This document shows, piece by piece, positions 1 to 8,676 of a stretch of 64,000 nt of DNA. This DNA comes from Acidovorax benzenivorans (GTDB taxonomy: Bacteria > Pseudomonadota > Gammaproteobacteria > Burkholderiales > Burkholderiaceae_C): NCBI RefSeq assembly GCF_028680575.1, contig NZ_JAPCKI010000006.1, positions 306,846-370,845 on the forward strand, written 5' to 3'. The first letter of the stretch is position 1. Each line of letters starts with the position of its first letter. Under the pieces are notes generated by a model, which searched no databases, was not told where the DNA came from, and saw only the letters and a program-made list of their open reading frames with translations. The position numbers and the translations under genes are program-made.

Positions 1-273
1 CAGGACCCACAGCCCGCCCCCCACCACCCAGAGGGCGGTCAGCGGCCGGCCCACCCAGCCCAGAGCCCACGACCCGGCACACAGAGCCACACACGCCACA
101 CCCACCGCCACAGAGCCCGCCTGACCAAATCCGCTCAGACGACCCCATTCCCAAGCCCCTGCGGCCATCAGGACCAGTACGACCAGCGTGAACGGGACGG
201 TGTTGGCATAGAAAAGCGCGGGCAACAAAATAGCCAGCAGAACAAGGGCGGTGATCACGCGCTGTTGAAGCAT
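1..273 (-). CDS. cdsA: Phosphatidate cytidylyltransferase, N-terminal part (runs off window)
   Basis: Makes CDP-diacylglycerol from phosphatidate and CTP at the inner membrane, the branch point of phospholipid synthesis. Only the first 91 codons are inside the window. The frame is open from the ATG at 273 to the window edge. It starts MLQQRVITALVLLAILLPAL, and the visible part is strongly hydrophobic with at least three membrane segments, as expected for the N-terminus of CdsA. It lies 27 bases downstream of uppS on the same strand, which is the usual betaproteobacterial order (frr-uppS-cdsA-dxr). The catalytic C-terminal signature is not visible, so the call rests on the N-terminal resemblance and the position. 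Confidence 0.88.
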   Translation of the reverse strand, partial: MLQQRVITALVLLAILLPALFYANTVPFTLVVLVLMAAGAWEWGRLSGFGQAGSVAVGVACVALCAGSWALGWVGRPLTALWVVGGGLWVL

Positions 274-300
274 GGGGGCTTTCAGAACCTGTTCAGGTTC

Positions 301-1032
301 TCAGCCCGGCATCGGGTCAGGATGCGCGGACAGAATCTGTTCAGAGGTTTTGCCAAAACGGCGCTCGCGGCGGCTGAAGGCGTCGATGGCTTCGTCCAGT
401 GCGGACTCATCGAAATCGGGCCACAGCCGGTCGCTGAAGAAGAACTCGGAGTATGCCGACTGCCAGAGCAAAAAATTGCTGATCCGCATCTCGCCCCCGG
501 TACGAATCACCAGGTCGGGGTCCGGCACATGGGCCAATCCCATCGCGCTGTGCAGACTGGCCTCGGTGATGGGCTCGCCACGGGCTGCCAGCGATGCGGC
601 AGCCTGCGCGATGTCCCAACGGCCTCCGTAGTTGAAACAGACGTTGAGCACGAGGCTGGTGTTGTCCGCCGTGGCAGCTTCCGCCTGCGCCAGGCCGTTT
701 TGCACCTTGGGCGAAAGGCTGTCTCGCTCGCCCACAAAGTGAAGACGCACGCCATCCTTCTTGAGTTGCGGCACTTCGCGTGCCAGTGCCATCGCCAGCA
801 GTTCCATGAGGCCAGAGACCTCGTCCGCGGGACGGTTCCAGTTTTCGGAAGAGAAGGCGAACACCGTGAGCACACACACGCCGCGCTGCACGCAAGCGCG
901 TGCGCAGCGGCGCAGTGAGTCAACCCCTTGTTTGTGGCCGGCCAGACGCGGCAGGAATCGGCGCGTGGCCCAGCGGCCGTTGCCATCCATGACGATCGCA
1001 ATGTGGTGTGGCACCACCGGAGATACAGACAT
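301..1032 (-). CDS. uppS: Undecaprenyl diphosphate synthase (cis-prenyltransferase)
   Basis: Condenses isopentenyl units onto farnesyl diphosphate to give C55 undecaprenyl diphosphate, the lipid carrier for peptidoglycan and O-antigen. 243 aa, the normal size. The family signature HIAIVMDGNGRWA starts at residue 10, with the Mg/diphosphate-binding Asp at residue 16. The C-terminal signature RTGGEMRISNFLLWQ and the WPDF motif are both present; the family usually has His where this protein has Met after RTGGE. The frame stays open to a TTG at 1059 that overlaps the frr stop, but the ATG at 1032 gives the normal N-terminus and was chosen. It sits directly after frr and is almost certainly in the same transcript. 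Confidence 0.95.
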   Translation of the reverse strand: MSVSPVVPHHIAIVMDGNGRWATRRFLPRLAGHKQGVDSLRRCARACVQRGVCVLTVFAFSSENWNRPADEVSGLMELLAMALAREVPQLKKDGVRLHFVGERDSLSPKVQNGLAQAEAATADNTSLVLNVCFNYGGRWDIAQAAASLAARGEPITEASLHSAMGLAHVPDPDLVIRTGGEMRISNFLLWQSAYSEFFFSDRLWPDFDESALDEAIDAFSRRERRFGKTSEQILSAHPDPMPG

Positions 1033-1055
1033 GAGAATGTTCGAGCCCTGGGGGC

Positions 1056-1616
1056 TCAAACCGCCATGATTTCCTGCTCTTTGGCAGCCACCAACGCATC
1101 GATTTCGGCGATGTGCTTGTCGGTGAACTTTTGCACGTCCGTTTCGGCGCGCTTCTGGTCGTCTTCGGACGCCAGCTTGTCCTTGACCAATTTCTTGACC
1201 GATTCGTTGGCATCGCGGCGCAGGTTACGCACGGCGATCTTGGCGCTTTCACCTTCGTTGCGCGCGAGCTTGGTCATTTCCTTGCGGCGCTCTTCGCTCA
1301 TGGGGGGCATGGGCACGCGGATCAGGTCGCCCATGGAGGCCGGGTTCAGGCCCAGGTCGCTCTCGCGGATGGCCTTTTCAATCTTGGCGCCCATGCCCTT
1401 TTCCCAGGGCTGCACGCTGATGGTGCGCGAATCGATCAGGGCCACATTGGCCACCTGGCTCAGCGGAACCAGGGAGCCGTAATACTCGACCTGCACCGTA
1501 TCAAGCAGCGCCGGATTGGCTCGGCCTGTGCGGATCTTCTGCAGGTTGTTCTTGAACGCCGAGATGGACTGGTCCATCTTGGTTTCTGCATTTTTCTTGA
1601 TGTCGGCAATCGTCAT
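1056..1616 (-). CDS. frr: Ribosome recycling factor
   Basis: Splits post-termination ribosomes together with EF-G. 186 aa, the standard length for RRF, starting [15 protein letters not shown]. The conserved [13 protein letters not shown] block is near residue 28. The open frame extends further upstream, but the ATG at 1616 is preceded by a good AGGAGA ribosome-binding site about six bases away and matches the family N-terminus. It lies 51 bases after the stop of pyrH on the same strand and its stop touches the upstream edge of uppS, consistent with one operon. Confidence 0.97.
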   Translation of the reverse strand: MTIADIKKNAETKMDQSISAFKNNLQKIRTGRANPALLDTVQVEYYGSLVPLSQVANVALIDSRTISVQPWEKGMGAKIEKAIRESDLGLNPASMGDLIRVPMPPMSEERRKEMTKLARNEGESAKIAVRNLRRDANESVKKLVKDKLASEDDQKRAETDVQKFTDKHIAEIDALVAAKEQEIMAV

Positions 1617-1667
1617 GTTTTCTCCTGGGGCCGGCCTGCATCCGGTGCAGGCCATCATCCATCGTGG

Positions 1668-2390
1668 TCAAGCGTAAACCAGCGTACCTTCGTCTTCACC
1701 CATCACCACGCGCTTCAAGGCGCCGTGTTTGATGATGGAGAACACCTTCACCGGCAGCTTCTGGTCACGGCACAGGGCGAAGGCGGTCGCATCCATGATG
1801 CCCAGATTGCGGGACATGGCCTCATCAAAGCTGAGCTTGGTGTAGCGCGTTGCCGTAGGATCCTTCTGGGGGTCGGCAGTATAAACGCCGTCCACCTTGG
1901 TGGCTTTGAGCACCAGCTCGGCACCAATTTCGGCGCCACGCAAGGCGGCCGCCGTGTCGGTGGTGAAAAAGGGATTGCCCGTCCCGGCCGCGAAGACCAC
2001 GACCTTGCCCTCTTCAAGATACTGCAGCGCCTTGGGGCGCACATAGGGCTCGACCACCTGCTCGATGGCAATGGCGGACATCACGCGGGCCACCAAGCCC
2101 TGCTTGTCCATAGCATCTGCCAGGGCCAGGGCATTCATCACGGTGGCCAGCATGCCCATGTAGTCGGCAGTCGCCCGGTCCATCCCGACCGAGCCGCCCG
2201 CGACACCACGGAAGATATTGCCCCCACCGATCACCACGGCCACCTGGACACCCAGGCGGGTCACTTCGGCGATCTCCTCGACCATGCGCACGATGGTGGC
2301 ACGGTTGATACCGAAGGCGTCATCCCCCATCAGCGCCTCACCAGACAGCTTGAGCAAAATGCGCTTGTGGGCTGGTGCAGCGTTGGACAT
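1668..2390 (-). CDS. pyrH: UMP kinase
   Basis: Phosphorylates UMP to UDP in pyrimidine nucleotide synthesis; hexameric and cytoplasmic, allosterically controlled by GTP and UTP in known members. 240 aa, typical length, amino-acid-kinase fold. The phosphate-binding start [14 protein letters not shown] is at residue 9, followed by [13 protein letters not shown] and the nucleoside-binding [19 protein letters not shown]. The ATG at 2390 has a GGAGAAA ribosome-binding site. It lies between tsf and frr, the usual order in proteobacteria. Confidence 0.97.
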   Translation of the reverse strand: MSNAAPAHKRILLKLSGEALMGDDAFGINRATIVRMVEEIAEVTRLGVQVAVVIGGGNIFRGVAGGSVGMDRATADYMGMLATVMNALALADAMDKQGLVARVMSAIAIEQVVEPYVRPKALQYLEEGKVVVFAAGTGNPFFTTDTAAALRGAEIGAELVLKATKVDGVYTADPQKDPTATRYTKLSFDEAMSRNLGIMDATAFALCRDQKLPVKVFSIIKHGALKRVVMGEDEGTLVYA

Positions 2391-2446
2391 GGGAAATTTC
2401 TCCGGTAAGTGGTACGAGGCTTGGGTGGGGTGGATACAGGGAACGA

Positions 2447-3373
2447 TCAGGCAGCAGCCTTGGCAGCAGCCACCTGGGCAGCCACCTCAGCAGCGAAGTC
2501 GTCCACCTTCTTTTCGATGCCTTCGCCCACCACGTACAGGGTGAAACCCTTCACGTTGGTGTTGGCAGCCTTGAGCATCAGGGCCACGGTCTGCTTGCCG
2601 TCGGCAGCCTTCACGAAGACCTGGTCAGCCAGCGAGACTTCCTTCAGGTACTTCTGCACAGCGCCGTCGATGCGCTTGGCCGTGATTTCGGCGCTTTGCG
2701 CGGGCTTGCCAGCAGCCACGAGTTCCTTGTTGGCCTCATCAGCCTTGCCTTCGGCCACCGAGCGCTCCTTGGCGATCAGGTCGGCTGGCACGTCGGCGCT
2801 GGTCAGGGCCACGGGCTTCATGGCGGCCACGTGCATGGCAACATCCTTGGCGGCGGTGGCGTCACCGTCGAACTCGACGACCACGCCGATGCGCGAGCCG
2901 TGCAGGTAGGCAGCCAAGTTGGAGCCGCTGAAGCGCTTGAAGCGGCGGAACGACATGTTCTCGCCGATCTTGCCGATCAGGCCCTTGCGCACGTCTTCCA
3001 GCGTGGGGCCGAAGCTGTCTTGGATGTAGGGCAGCGCACCCAGGGCTTCGACAGAAGCAGGGTTGTGCTCGGCCACCAGCTTGGCAGCAGCATTGGCCAT
3101 GGCGATGAAGCTGTCGTTCTTGGAGACGAAGTCGGTTTCGCTGTTGACTTCGACCAGGGCACCCGTGGTGCCGTCGATGTAGCTGGCGACCACGCCTTCA
3201 GCGGTGATGCGCGATGCGGCCTTGCCAGCCTTGGTGCCCAGCTTGACGCGCAGCAGCTCTTCCGCCTTGGCCATGTCGCCGTCGGCTTCCGTCAGAGCCT
3301 TCTTGCATTCCATCATCGGAGCGTCGGTCTTGCCACGCAGTTCAGCCACCATGCTTGCGGTAATTGCAGCCAT
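2447..3373 (-). CDS. tsf: Translation elongation factor Ts
   Basis: Nucleotide exchange factor that reloads EF-Tu with GTP. 308 aa; slightly longer than the E. coli protein, as in other betaproteobacteria. The UBA-like N-terminus ([20 protein letters not shown]) is followed by [19 protein letters not shown] and the [10 protein letters not shown] segment that contacts EF-Tu. The start at 3373 is preceded by AAGGAA. The leader between rpsB and tsf carries a terminator-like hairpin and a run of short CTGAA repeats, so its level relative to rpsB may be set by attenuation. Confidence 0.97.
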   Translation of the reverse strand: MAAITASMVAELRGKTDAPMMECKKALTEADGDMAKAEELLRVKLGTKAGKAASRITAEGVVASYIDGTTGALVEVNSETDFVSKNDSFIAMANAAAKLVAEHNPASVEALGALPYIQDSFGPTLEDVRKGLIGKIGENMSFRRFKRFSGSNLAAYLHGSRIGVVVEFDGDATAAKDVAMHVAAMKPVALTSADVPADLIAKERSVAEGKADEANKELVAAGKPAQSAEITAKRIDGAVQKYLKEVSLADQVFVKAADGKQTVALMLKAANTNVKGFTLYVVGEGIEKKVDDFAAEVAAQVAAAKAAA

Positions 3374-3382
3374 CTTTATTCC

Positions 3383-3412
3383 TTCAGTGTTCAGTTCAGT
3401 CAGTTCAGAGTC
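3383..3412 (-). repeat. Short CTGAA/TTCAG repeats in tsf leader
   Basis: On the plus strand TTCAG occurs four times in 30 bases directly upstream of the tsf ribosome-binding site (CTGAAC repeats in the mRNA). It could be replication slippage or an unstructured ribosome-loading segment. No known element matches. Confidence 0.5.
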
Positions 3413-3417
3413 GAGCT

Positions 3418-3446
3418 AAAAAAAAGGGGGCTCACCAGGGGCCCCG
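3418..3446 (-). terminator. Terminator/attenuator between rpsB and tsf
   Basis: In the minus-strand transcript a GGGGC/GCCCC stem with a nine-base loop is followed by eight consecutive T. It sits 33 bases after the rpsB stop. As tsf has no obvious promoter of its own, this is more likely a partial attenuator that lowers tsf relative to rpsB than a full stop. Confidence 0.65.
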
Positions 3447-3479
3447 CTTTTGTTCGCGACGGATCGCGCAGCCGGGCTA

Positions 3480-4232
3480 TCAGGCAGCGGCTTCTTGCAC
3501 TTCCACGAATTCGTCGGAGCTCTCGGCAGCAACAGCCTTCACAACTTCGTTCACGGCGTTGGCGCGGCCTTCGATGATCGCGTCAGCGATGCCACGGGCG
3601 TACAGCGTCACAGCCTTGGCCGAGTCGTCGTTACCAGGGATCACGTAGTCGATGCCTTCGGGCGAATGGTTGGTATCAACCACGCCGATCAGCGGGATGC
3701 CCAGCTTCTTGGCTTCGGCCACGGCGATCTTGTGGAAGCCCACGTCGATGATGAAGATGGCGTCGGGCAGAGCAGCCATGTCCTGGATGCCGCCGATGTC
3801 CTTTTCGAGCTTCTCGATTTCGCGGGAGAACGTCAGTTGCTCCTTCTTGCTCAGGCTGTCGAGGCCAGCTTCTTGCTGAGCCTTCATGTCCTTCAGGCGC
3901 TTGATCGAGGTCTTCACGGTCTTGAAGTTCGTCAGCATGCCGCCCAGCCAGCGCTGGTCCACGAAGGGAACGCCAGCGCGTTGCGCTTCGGTGGCCAGGA
4001 TTTCACGGGCTTGGCGCTTCGTGCCGACCATCAGGATGGTGCCGCGGTTGGCAGCCAGTTGCTTTGCGAACTTTTGGGCTTCCTGGAACAGTGGCAGCGA
4101 CTTTTCCAGGTTGATGATGTGAATCTTGTTGCGATGGCCGAAGATGTAGGGGGCCATCTTGGGGTTCCAGAAGCGGGTTTGGTGACCGAAGTGGACACCG
4201 GCTTCCAGCATTTCGCGCATGGTAACGGACAT
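3480..4232 (-). CDS. rpsB: 30S ribosomal protein S2
   Basis: Primary component of the small ribosomal subunit head. 250 aa. It begins [20 protein letters not shown] and carries the S2 signatures, including [20 protein letters not shown] and the second signature [20 protein letters not shown]. The frame is open another 47 codons upstream, but that part overlaps the promoter and leader. The ATG at 4232 has a GGAG ribosome-binding site and matches the family start. It is first in the rpsB-tsf-pyrH-frr-uppS-cdsA order. Confidence 0.98.
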   Translation of the reverse strand: MSVTMREMLEAGVHFGHQTRFWNPKMAPYIFGHRNKIHIINLEKSLPLFQEAQKFAKQLAANRGTILMVGTKRQAREILATEAQRAGVPFVDQRWLGGMLTNFKTVKTSIKRLKDMKAQQEAGLDSLSKKEQLTFSREIEKLEKDIGGIQDMAALPDAIFIIDVGFHKIAVAEAKKLGIPLIGVVDTNHSPEGIDYVIPGNDDSAKAVTLYARGIADAIIEGRANAVNEVVKAVAAESSDEFVEVQEAAA

Positions 4233-4398
4233 AAAAATACTCCAAAGGTTAGGTCTAAAATCAGCCCCAATATTTGCAGTGCCGTGATCCTCACGAACAC
4301 CGCAACACCTTGACAGGGCTGCTTTGCGATTGGTCTTGCCGCAGCGGCCACGCCGGTTGTGCAAACCTTGCACACAGCGCTACTGCTCCCAGCAAAAC
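4233..4398 (-). promoter_or_regulatory. Long 5' leader of rpsB (candidate S2 autoregulatory leader)
   Basis: About 165 bases lie between the predicted transcription start near 4398 and the rpsB ATG. In gammaproteobacteria the rpsB leader of similar length binds S2 and represses translation of rpsB and tsf. Here the leader is conserved-looking and contains several potential stems, for example around 4280-4320, but I cannot show homology to the known S2 leader by eye. Confidence 0.4.
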
Positions 4399-4404
4399 CC
4401 AAAG

Positions 4405-4434
4405 ATTCTAGCACACCCATGCTCCCTGACTTCA
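4405..4434 (-). promoter_or_regulatory. rpsB promoter, extended -10
   Basis: Minus strand: TGTGCTAGAAT, an extended -10 (TAGAAT at 4405-4410 preceded by TGTGC), with TGAAGT at 4429-4434 as a weak -35 and an 18-base spacer. The -35 lies inside the first codons of the divergent amidase gene. Confidence 0.65.
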
Positions 4435-5774
4435 TCGCCACCCGTGAGCAACTGCGGGACGGCGCCACCACCGCGCCCGCCGAACTGGAGCGCTGCATCA
4501 ACGCGGCCCAGGCAACCTCCAACACCCGCAGCTTTGTACGAACGTTGTTTGACGCCGCACGCACCACGGCGGTGCAGCCAGGCGTGGCCCAGTTGCCCTT
4601 GGCAGGGCTGGCCGTGTCGGTGAAGGATTTGTTTGACATGGCAGGCCAACCCACCCCGGCGGGCTCCACCGCGCTGACAGGGGCTCCCGCAGCAGCGCAA
4701 GACTGCCCGGCCGTGGCCCGGCTGCGCGCGGCGGGTGCCAGCCTGATTGGCCGCACGAATATGGTGGAGTTCGCATTCTCGGGCGTGGGTGTCAACCCCC
4801 ACTACGGCACCCCCGCAGCCTGGGACGCCCGTTTTGGCGCCCTGCCTGGCGCGCCCCGCGTGCCAGGGGGGTCTTCGTCTGGCGCCGGGGTGTCGGTAGC
4901 CACCGGGGCTGCGTTCATCGGGCTGGGGTCTGACACCGGCGGCTCCATCCGCATTCCTGCAGCGCTCAATGGCATCGTGGGCTTCAAGAACACCGCCCGG
5001 CTGGTGCCCACCACCGGGGCTGTGCCACTGTCCACCACCCTCGACACTGCCTGCGCCATGACGCGCACCGTGCGAGATGCCATCGTGGCGCACGAGGTGC
5101 TGGCCGCCCGGCGCGTGACGCGCAGCCTGGCGCCACTGTCCCAGTACCGGCTGGCCGTGCCATCCACCCTCTTCCTCGACGGGCTGGACGCCACTGTGGC
5201 CCGCGCCTTTGAGCGCAGTGTGGAAGCCTTGCGCCAGGCTGGCGCCCAGATCGACACCATCGCCCTGCCCGCCGTGCTGGAGCAACCCGCCTACGGATTT
5301 GCCGCCCCCGAAGCCTACGCTTGGCACCGCGACCTGCTGCAGCGCGCAGGCGACCGCTACGACCCCCGGGTGCGCATGCGCATCGAAAAAGGCGCCACGC
5401 TGATGGCCTGGGAATACATCGACCTGTTGCAGGCGCGCCAGCAATGGATTGCACACATGCTCGCCGACATGGATCAGTACGACGCGCTGCTGTCGCCCAC
5501 CGTGCCCATCGTGGCACCGCTGGTGGCCGATGTTGCCCCCGTAGATGGCGTAGATAAAACCCAGGACGCAGCCCGCGACGCAGAGTTCTTCCGCGTCAAC
5601 AACCTGCTGCTGCGCAACACCAGCGTGGTCAACCTGCTGGACGGCTGCGCGCTGTCCCTGCCCTGCCATGTGCAAGGGGAACTCCCGGTCGGGCTGATGG
5701 TCTGGCACGGAGCGCTCAGGGACGACACAGTGCTCAATGTGAGCCTGCAGATCGAACAAATACTACAAAAATAA
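4419..5774 (+). CDS. Amidase (amidase-signature family)
   Basis: Hydrolyses an amide bond; substrate unknown. 451 aa, normal for the family. The Ser-cisSer-Lys triad is visible: the Lys in GLAVSVKDLFD, the Gly-Ser-rich PGGSSSGAG, and the nucleophile region GSDTGGSIRIPAA. The protein resembles AtzF/GatA-like amidases but lacks GatA operon context (no gatB or gatC nearby), so a GatA role is unlikely. The ATG at 4419 was chosen; a GTG at 4359 in frame would extend it through the rpsB promoter. No clear ribosome-binding site precedes the ATG. The next gene on the strand is an FAD amino-acid oxidase, 52 bases on. Confidence 0.85.
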   Translation: MLPDFIATREQLRDGATTAPAELERCINAAQATSNTRSFVRTLFDAARTTAVQPGVAQLPLAGLAVSVKDLFDMAGQPTPAGSTALTGAPAAAQDCPAVARLRAAGASLIGRTNMVEFAFSGVGVNPHYGTPAAWDARFGALPGAPRVPGGSSSGAGVSVATGAAFIGLGSDTGGSIRIPAALNGIVGFKNTARLVPTTGAVPLSTTLDTACAMTRTVRDAIVAHEVLAARRVTRSLAPLSQYRLAVPSTLFLDGLDATVARAFERSVEALRQAGAQIDTIALPAVLEQPAYGFAAPEAYAWHRDLLQRAGDRYDPRVRMRIEKGATLMAWEYIDLLQARQQWIAHMLADMDQYDALLSPTVPIVAPLVADVAPVDGVDKTQDAARDAEFFRVNNLLLRNTSVVNLLDGCALSLPCHVQGELPVGLMVWHGALRDDTVLNVSLQIEQILQK

Positions 5775-5820
5775 TAGCTACTAGCGATTTACCAATAAGC
5801 GCTAGAAGCCAAAAACACCC
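5769..5820 (+). repeat. Dispersed ATAGCT...GCGCTA repeat, copy A
   Basis: Reads ATAGCT, a variable arm, then AAGCGCTAGAAGCC and an A-run. One of eight copies in the window. It fills the gap between the amidase and the FAD oxidoreductase. Confidence 0.75.
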
Positions 5821-5826
5821 AAATTC

Positions 5827-7059
5827 ATGAAGATTGCCATCGTGGGCGCCGGCATTGTCGGCGTCACCACCGCGTACGAACTGGCCAGCGACGGCCACGA
5901 AGTCACGGTGTTTGAACAACGCAGCGCGGCCGCCGAAGAGGCCAGCTTTGCCACCGCCGGACTGCTCGCGCCCCACCTGCTCAACCCCTGGGCGTTGCCG
6001 GGCTTTGGCCAGCCGCTGCGACTGATGGGGGCACAGGCCACCCTGCGACTGGCTGGTGGCCTGACCCGCGCCAACTGGGCCTGGCTGCGGCGCTGGCGCA
6101 GCATGGCTCGCAGCCACAGCGCACCGGCCGCCGCCGTCGAGCGCCTGGCGCAGTACAGCCAGACGCGCCTGCAAGCCATCGCCAGCCAGCACGAGCTGGA
6201 CTTTGAGGCCAGCGATGGCCGCCTGGTGCTGCTGCGCACCGAGGAAGACCGCACCCGCCTGCAGCCCGCGCTGCAGGTGCTGCGCGACAGCGGCGTGACC
6301 TTGCGCGAGATCGATGCCGATGTGGCACGCCAGATCGAGCCCGGCCTGTCGCCTGAGGCGCCGCTGGCAGGCGCCATCCACTTGCCCGACGCGCGCGCGG
6401 GCAACTGCCGCCTGTTTGCCCAGCTGCTGCGCCAGGGCATCCAAGGTGCAGGTGTGCAGTTTGTGTTCAACACCCGCGTGGACCGCCTCGGCACCAGCCC
6501 CACCGGCGTGGCGCTGCAAGGCGAAGCGGACCTGCGCCGCTTTGATGCCGTGGTGCTGTGCGCGGGCATGGCATCGGCCACGCTGCTGCCCGCGCTGGGC
6601 CTGGGCCTGCCCATGGCGGCCGTGTATGGCTATTCCGTCAGCGCCCCGCTGCGCGAATCCACCCACGCCCCCCGCGCCAGCGTGGTGGATGCGGGCCAGC
6701 AGATCTCCATCACCCGCCTGGGCCAGCGCGTGCGCATTGCTGGCGGCGCCGAACTGGCGGGCGCCGATGCCGAACACCACACGCCCACACTGCAGCGCCT
6801 GTACCGCACGCTGAACGACTGGTTCCCTGGTGGCGCGCAGCTGTCGTCCAACCTGCAAATCTGGCGCGGCGCACGCACCATGCTGCCCGACGGCGCCCCG
6901 GTGGTAGGCGCCAGCGGCGTGCCAGGACTGTGGCTCAACACCGGTCACGGCGCCGGTGGCTGGGCCCTGGCCTGCGGCAGCGCACGGGCCGTGGCGGACC
7001 TGATCGCGCAGCGCGAGCCCGAGCTGTCGCTGGACGGGCTGGGCATGCGCCGGTTCTAA
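5827..7059 (+). CDS. FAD-dependent oxidoreductase, DadA-like (D-amino-acid dehydrogenase family)
   Basis: Oxidises an amine or D-amino acid using FAD, probably passing electrons to the respiratory chain as DadA does. 410 aa. The N-terminal dinucleotide fold reads IAIVGAGIVGVTTAYELA (residues 3-20), followed by the ribose-binding acid in VTVFEQ. The C-terminal FAD contact WLNTGHGAGGWALACGS is typical of the DAO/DadA group. No alanine racemase or Lrp regulator is adjacent, so it need not be the main DadA of the cell. The ATG at 5827 lies directly after repeat copy A and lacks a strong ribosome-binding site. Glycine or sarcosine oxidase is an alternative within the same fold. Confidence 0.8.
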   Translation: MKIAIVGAGIVGVTTAYELASDGHEVTVFEQRSAAAEEASFATAGLLAPHLLNPWALPGFGQPLRLMGAQATLRLAGGLTRANWAWLRRWRSMARSHSAPAAAVERLAQYSQTRLQAIASQHELDFEASDGRLVLLRTEEDRTRLQPALQVLRDSGVTLREIDADVARQIEPGLSPEAPLAGAIHLPDARAGNCRLFAQLLRQGIQGAGVQFVFNTRVDRLGTSPTGVALQGEADLRRFDAVVLCAGMASATLLPALGLGLPMAAVYGYSVSAPLRESTHAPRASVVDAGQQISITRLGQRVRIAGGAELAGADAEHHTPTLQRLYRTLNDWFPGGAQLSSNLQIWRGARTMLPDGAPVVGASGVPGLWLNTGHGAGGWALACGSARAVADLIAQREPELSLDGLGMRRF

Positions 7060-7146
7060 GCCAGCCTGCGCTTTCACCACACCGGGCGGCGGCGCACAAT
7101 GGCAGGCGCACTGCCGTTTACAGCGCCTATCGCCCCATGCAGCCCC

Positions 7147-8673
7147 ATGCACCGCATCACCGCCCACCAACCCCACCCCCTGTTCAACACAGCAGCCACA
7201 CGCCGCCTGGAGAAAGCGGCAGCGGCCGCCCTGCCCCCGCACGCACTCATGCAACGCGCCGGTCTGGCCGTGGCGCGGCTGGCCCAGGCGTTGGCGCCCC
7301 ACGCGCGCACGGTGTGGATTGCCTGCGGCCCCGGCAACAACGGCGGTGACGGGCTGGAGGCTGCGATGCACTTGCAGCGCAGTGGCCGCAGGGTCGTAGT
7401 GACCTGGCTGGGCCAGCCCGACACGGCCCCGGCAGATGCGAGGGCGTCGTGGCAACGCGCACGGGACGCGGGCGTGGTCTGGGCCGACACCGCACCCGAC
7501 GACCTGGGTGCGAGCGACCTGTGCATTGATGCGCTGCTGGGCATTGGTGTCTCTTCTTCACACCACAGCCCCGCACGCACGCCCGATGCACGGCTCCAGG
7601 CCTGCCTGCAAGTCCTACACCGCAGCCCCGCCCCCGTGCTGGCTGTGGATCTGCCCAGCGGGCTGGACGCCGACACCGGCCAGTTTGCTGCAGGCTTTGC
7701 ACCCAACACCCCACCCCACCTGCACCATCACGCCCCCCCGCCACGCCACACGCTGAGTCTGCTCACCCTCAAGCCCGGCCTGTTCACCGCCGCCGGGCGG
7801 GATGCTGCAGGCCAGGTCTGGCTGGATGATCTGGGCGTAGCACCCGGGCATAAGCCGCCCAACGCCTGGCTTTCCGGCCCCGCCCTGCCCGCCCCCCGCG
7901 CCCATGCCAGCCACAAAGGCAGCTATGGCGACGTGGCCGTGGTGGGCGGCGAGGGACTGGCCGAGCGCGGCATGGGCATGGCGGGCGCCGCCCTGCTGGC
8001 CGCATCGGCCGCCCTGCACAGCGGCGCGGGCCGGGTGCTGGTGGCACTGCTGGACAACGGGCATCTGCAACTGGACCTGCAGCAGCCAGAGCTGATGCTG
8101 CGCCGCTTTGATGCACTGGCGCTGGAGCAGCTCACCGTGGTCTGCGGCTGTGGCGGCGGCCAGGCCATCGCGCGTGTGCTGCCCGAGGTCATCACCCGCG
8201 CGGCCCGCCTGGTGCTGGATGCCGACGCGCTCAACACCATCGCCACCCAGGCCGCACTGCACGCACTGGTGGTGGCACGCGGACAGCACGGGCAACCCAC
8301 GATGCTGACGCCCCACCCACTGGAGGCCGCCCGCCTGCTCGGCCTGACCACGGCCGAAGTCCAGGCCAATCGGCTGGATGCCGCGCAGCAGCTGGCAGAC
8401 CAGTTCAACTGTGTGGCCGTGCTCAAGGGTTCGGGCACCGTGATTGCTGCACCTGACCACATTCCGGCCATCAACCCCACAGGCAACGCGCGGCTGGCCA
8501 CAGCGGGTACGGGCGATGTACTGGCAGGCATGGTGGGCGCCCACCTGGCCGCCGGCGCCAGCGCCTTGCGCGCTGCGAGTGAAGCGGTGTACCAGCATGG
8601 CCTGGCGGCTGATGATTGGCCAGCGTGCCAGACGCTGACGGCCAGCGTGCTGGCAGGGCGCGTGGGCGGCTGA
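7147..8673 (+). CDS. nnr: Bifunctional NAD(P)H-hydrate epimerase / ADP-dependent dehydratase
   Basis: Repairs hydrated NADH and NADPH: the N-terminal YjeF domain epimerises R- and S-NAD(P)HX and the C-terminal ribokinase-like domain dehydrates S-NAD(P)HX with ADP. About 508 aa from the ATG at 7147. Epimerase motifs: GPGNNGGDGLEAA near residue 60 and VDLPSGLDADTG near residue 163. Dehydratase motifs: HKGSYGDVAVVGG, LDADALN, LTPHPLEAARLLG and the final ATAGTGDVLAGMVGAH. An in-frame ATG at 7099 would add 16 residues that look unlike the family, so the later start was preferred. It converges with the AraC gene three bases downstream. Confidence 0.93.
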   Translation: MHRITAHQPHPLFNTAATRRLEKAAAAALPPHALMQRAGLAVARLAQALAPHARTVWIACGPGNNGGDGLEAAMHLQRSGRRVVVTWLGQPDTAPADARASWQRARDAGVVWADTAPDDLGASDLCIDALLGIGVSSSHHSPARTPDARLQACLQVLHRSPAPVLAVDLPSGLDADTGQFAAGFAPNTPPHLHHHAPPPRHTLSLLTLKPGLFTAAGRDAAGQVWLDDLGVAPGHKPPNAWLSGPALPAPRAHASHKGSYGDVAVVGGEGLAERGMGMAGAALLAASAALHSGAGRVLVALLDNGHLQLDLQQPELMLRRFDALALEQLTVVCGCGGGQAIARVLPEVITRAARLVLDADALNTIATQAALHALVVARGQHGQPTMLTPHPLEAARLLGLTTAEVQANRLDAAQQLADQFNCVAVLKGSGTVIAAPDHIPAINPTGNARLATAGTGDVLAGMVGAHLAAGASALRAASEAVYQHGLAADDWPACQTLTASVLAGRVGG

Positions 8674-8676
8674 GCA

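Noticed and set aside
1113..2408. A 431-residue plus-strand frame opposite frr and pyrH
   Set aside because: His- and Gly-rich translation is typical of the antisense frame of GC-rich genes; the minus-strand genes are certain.
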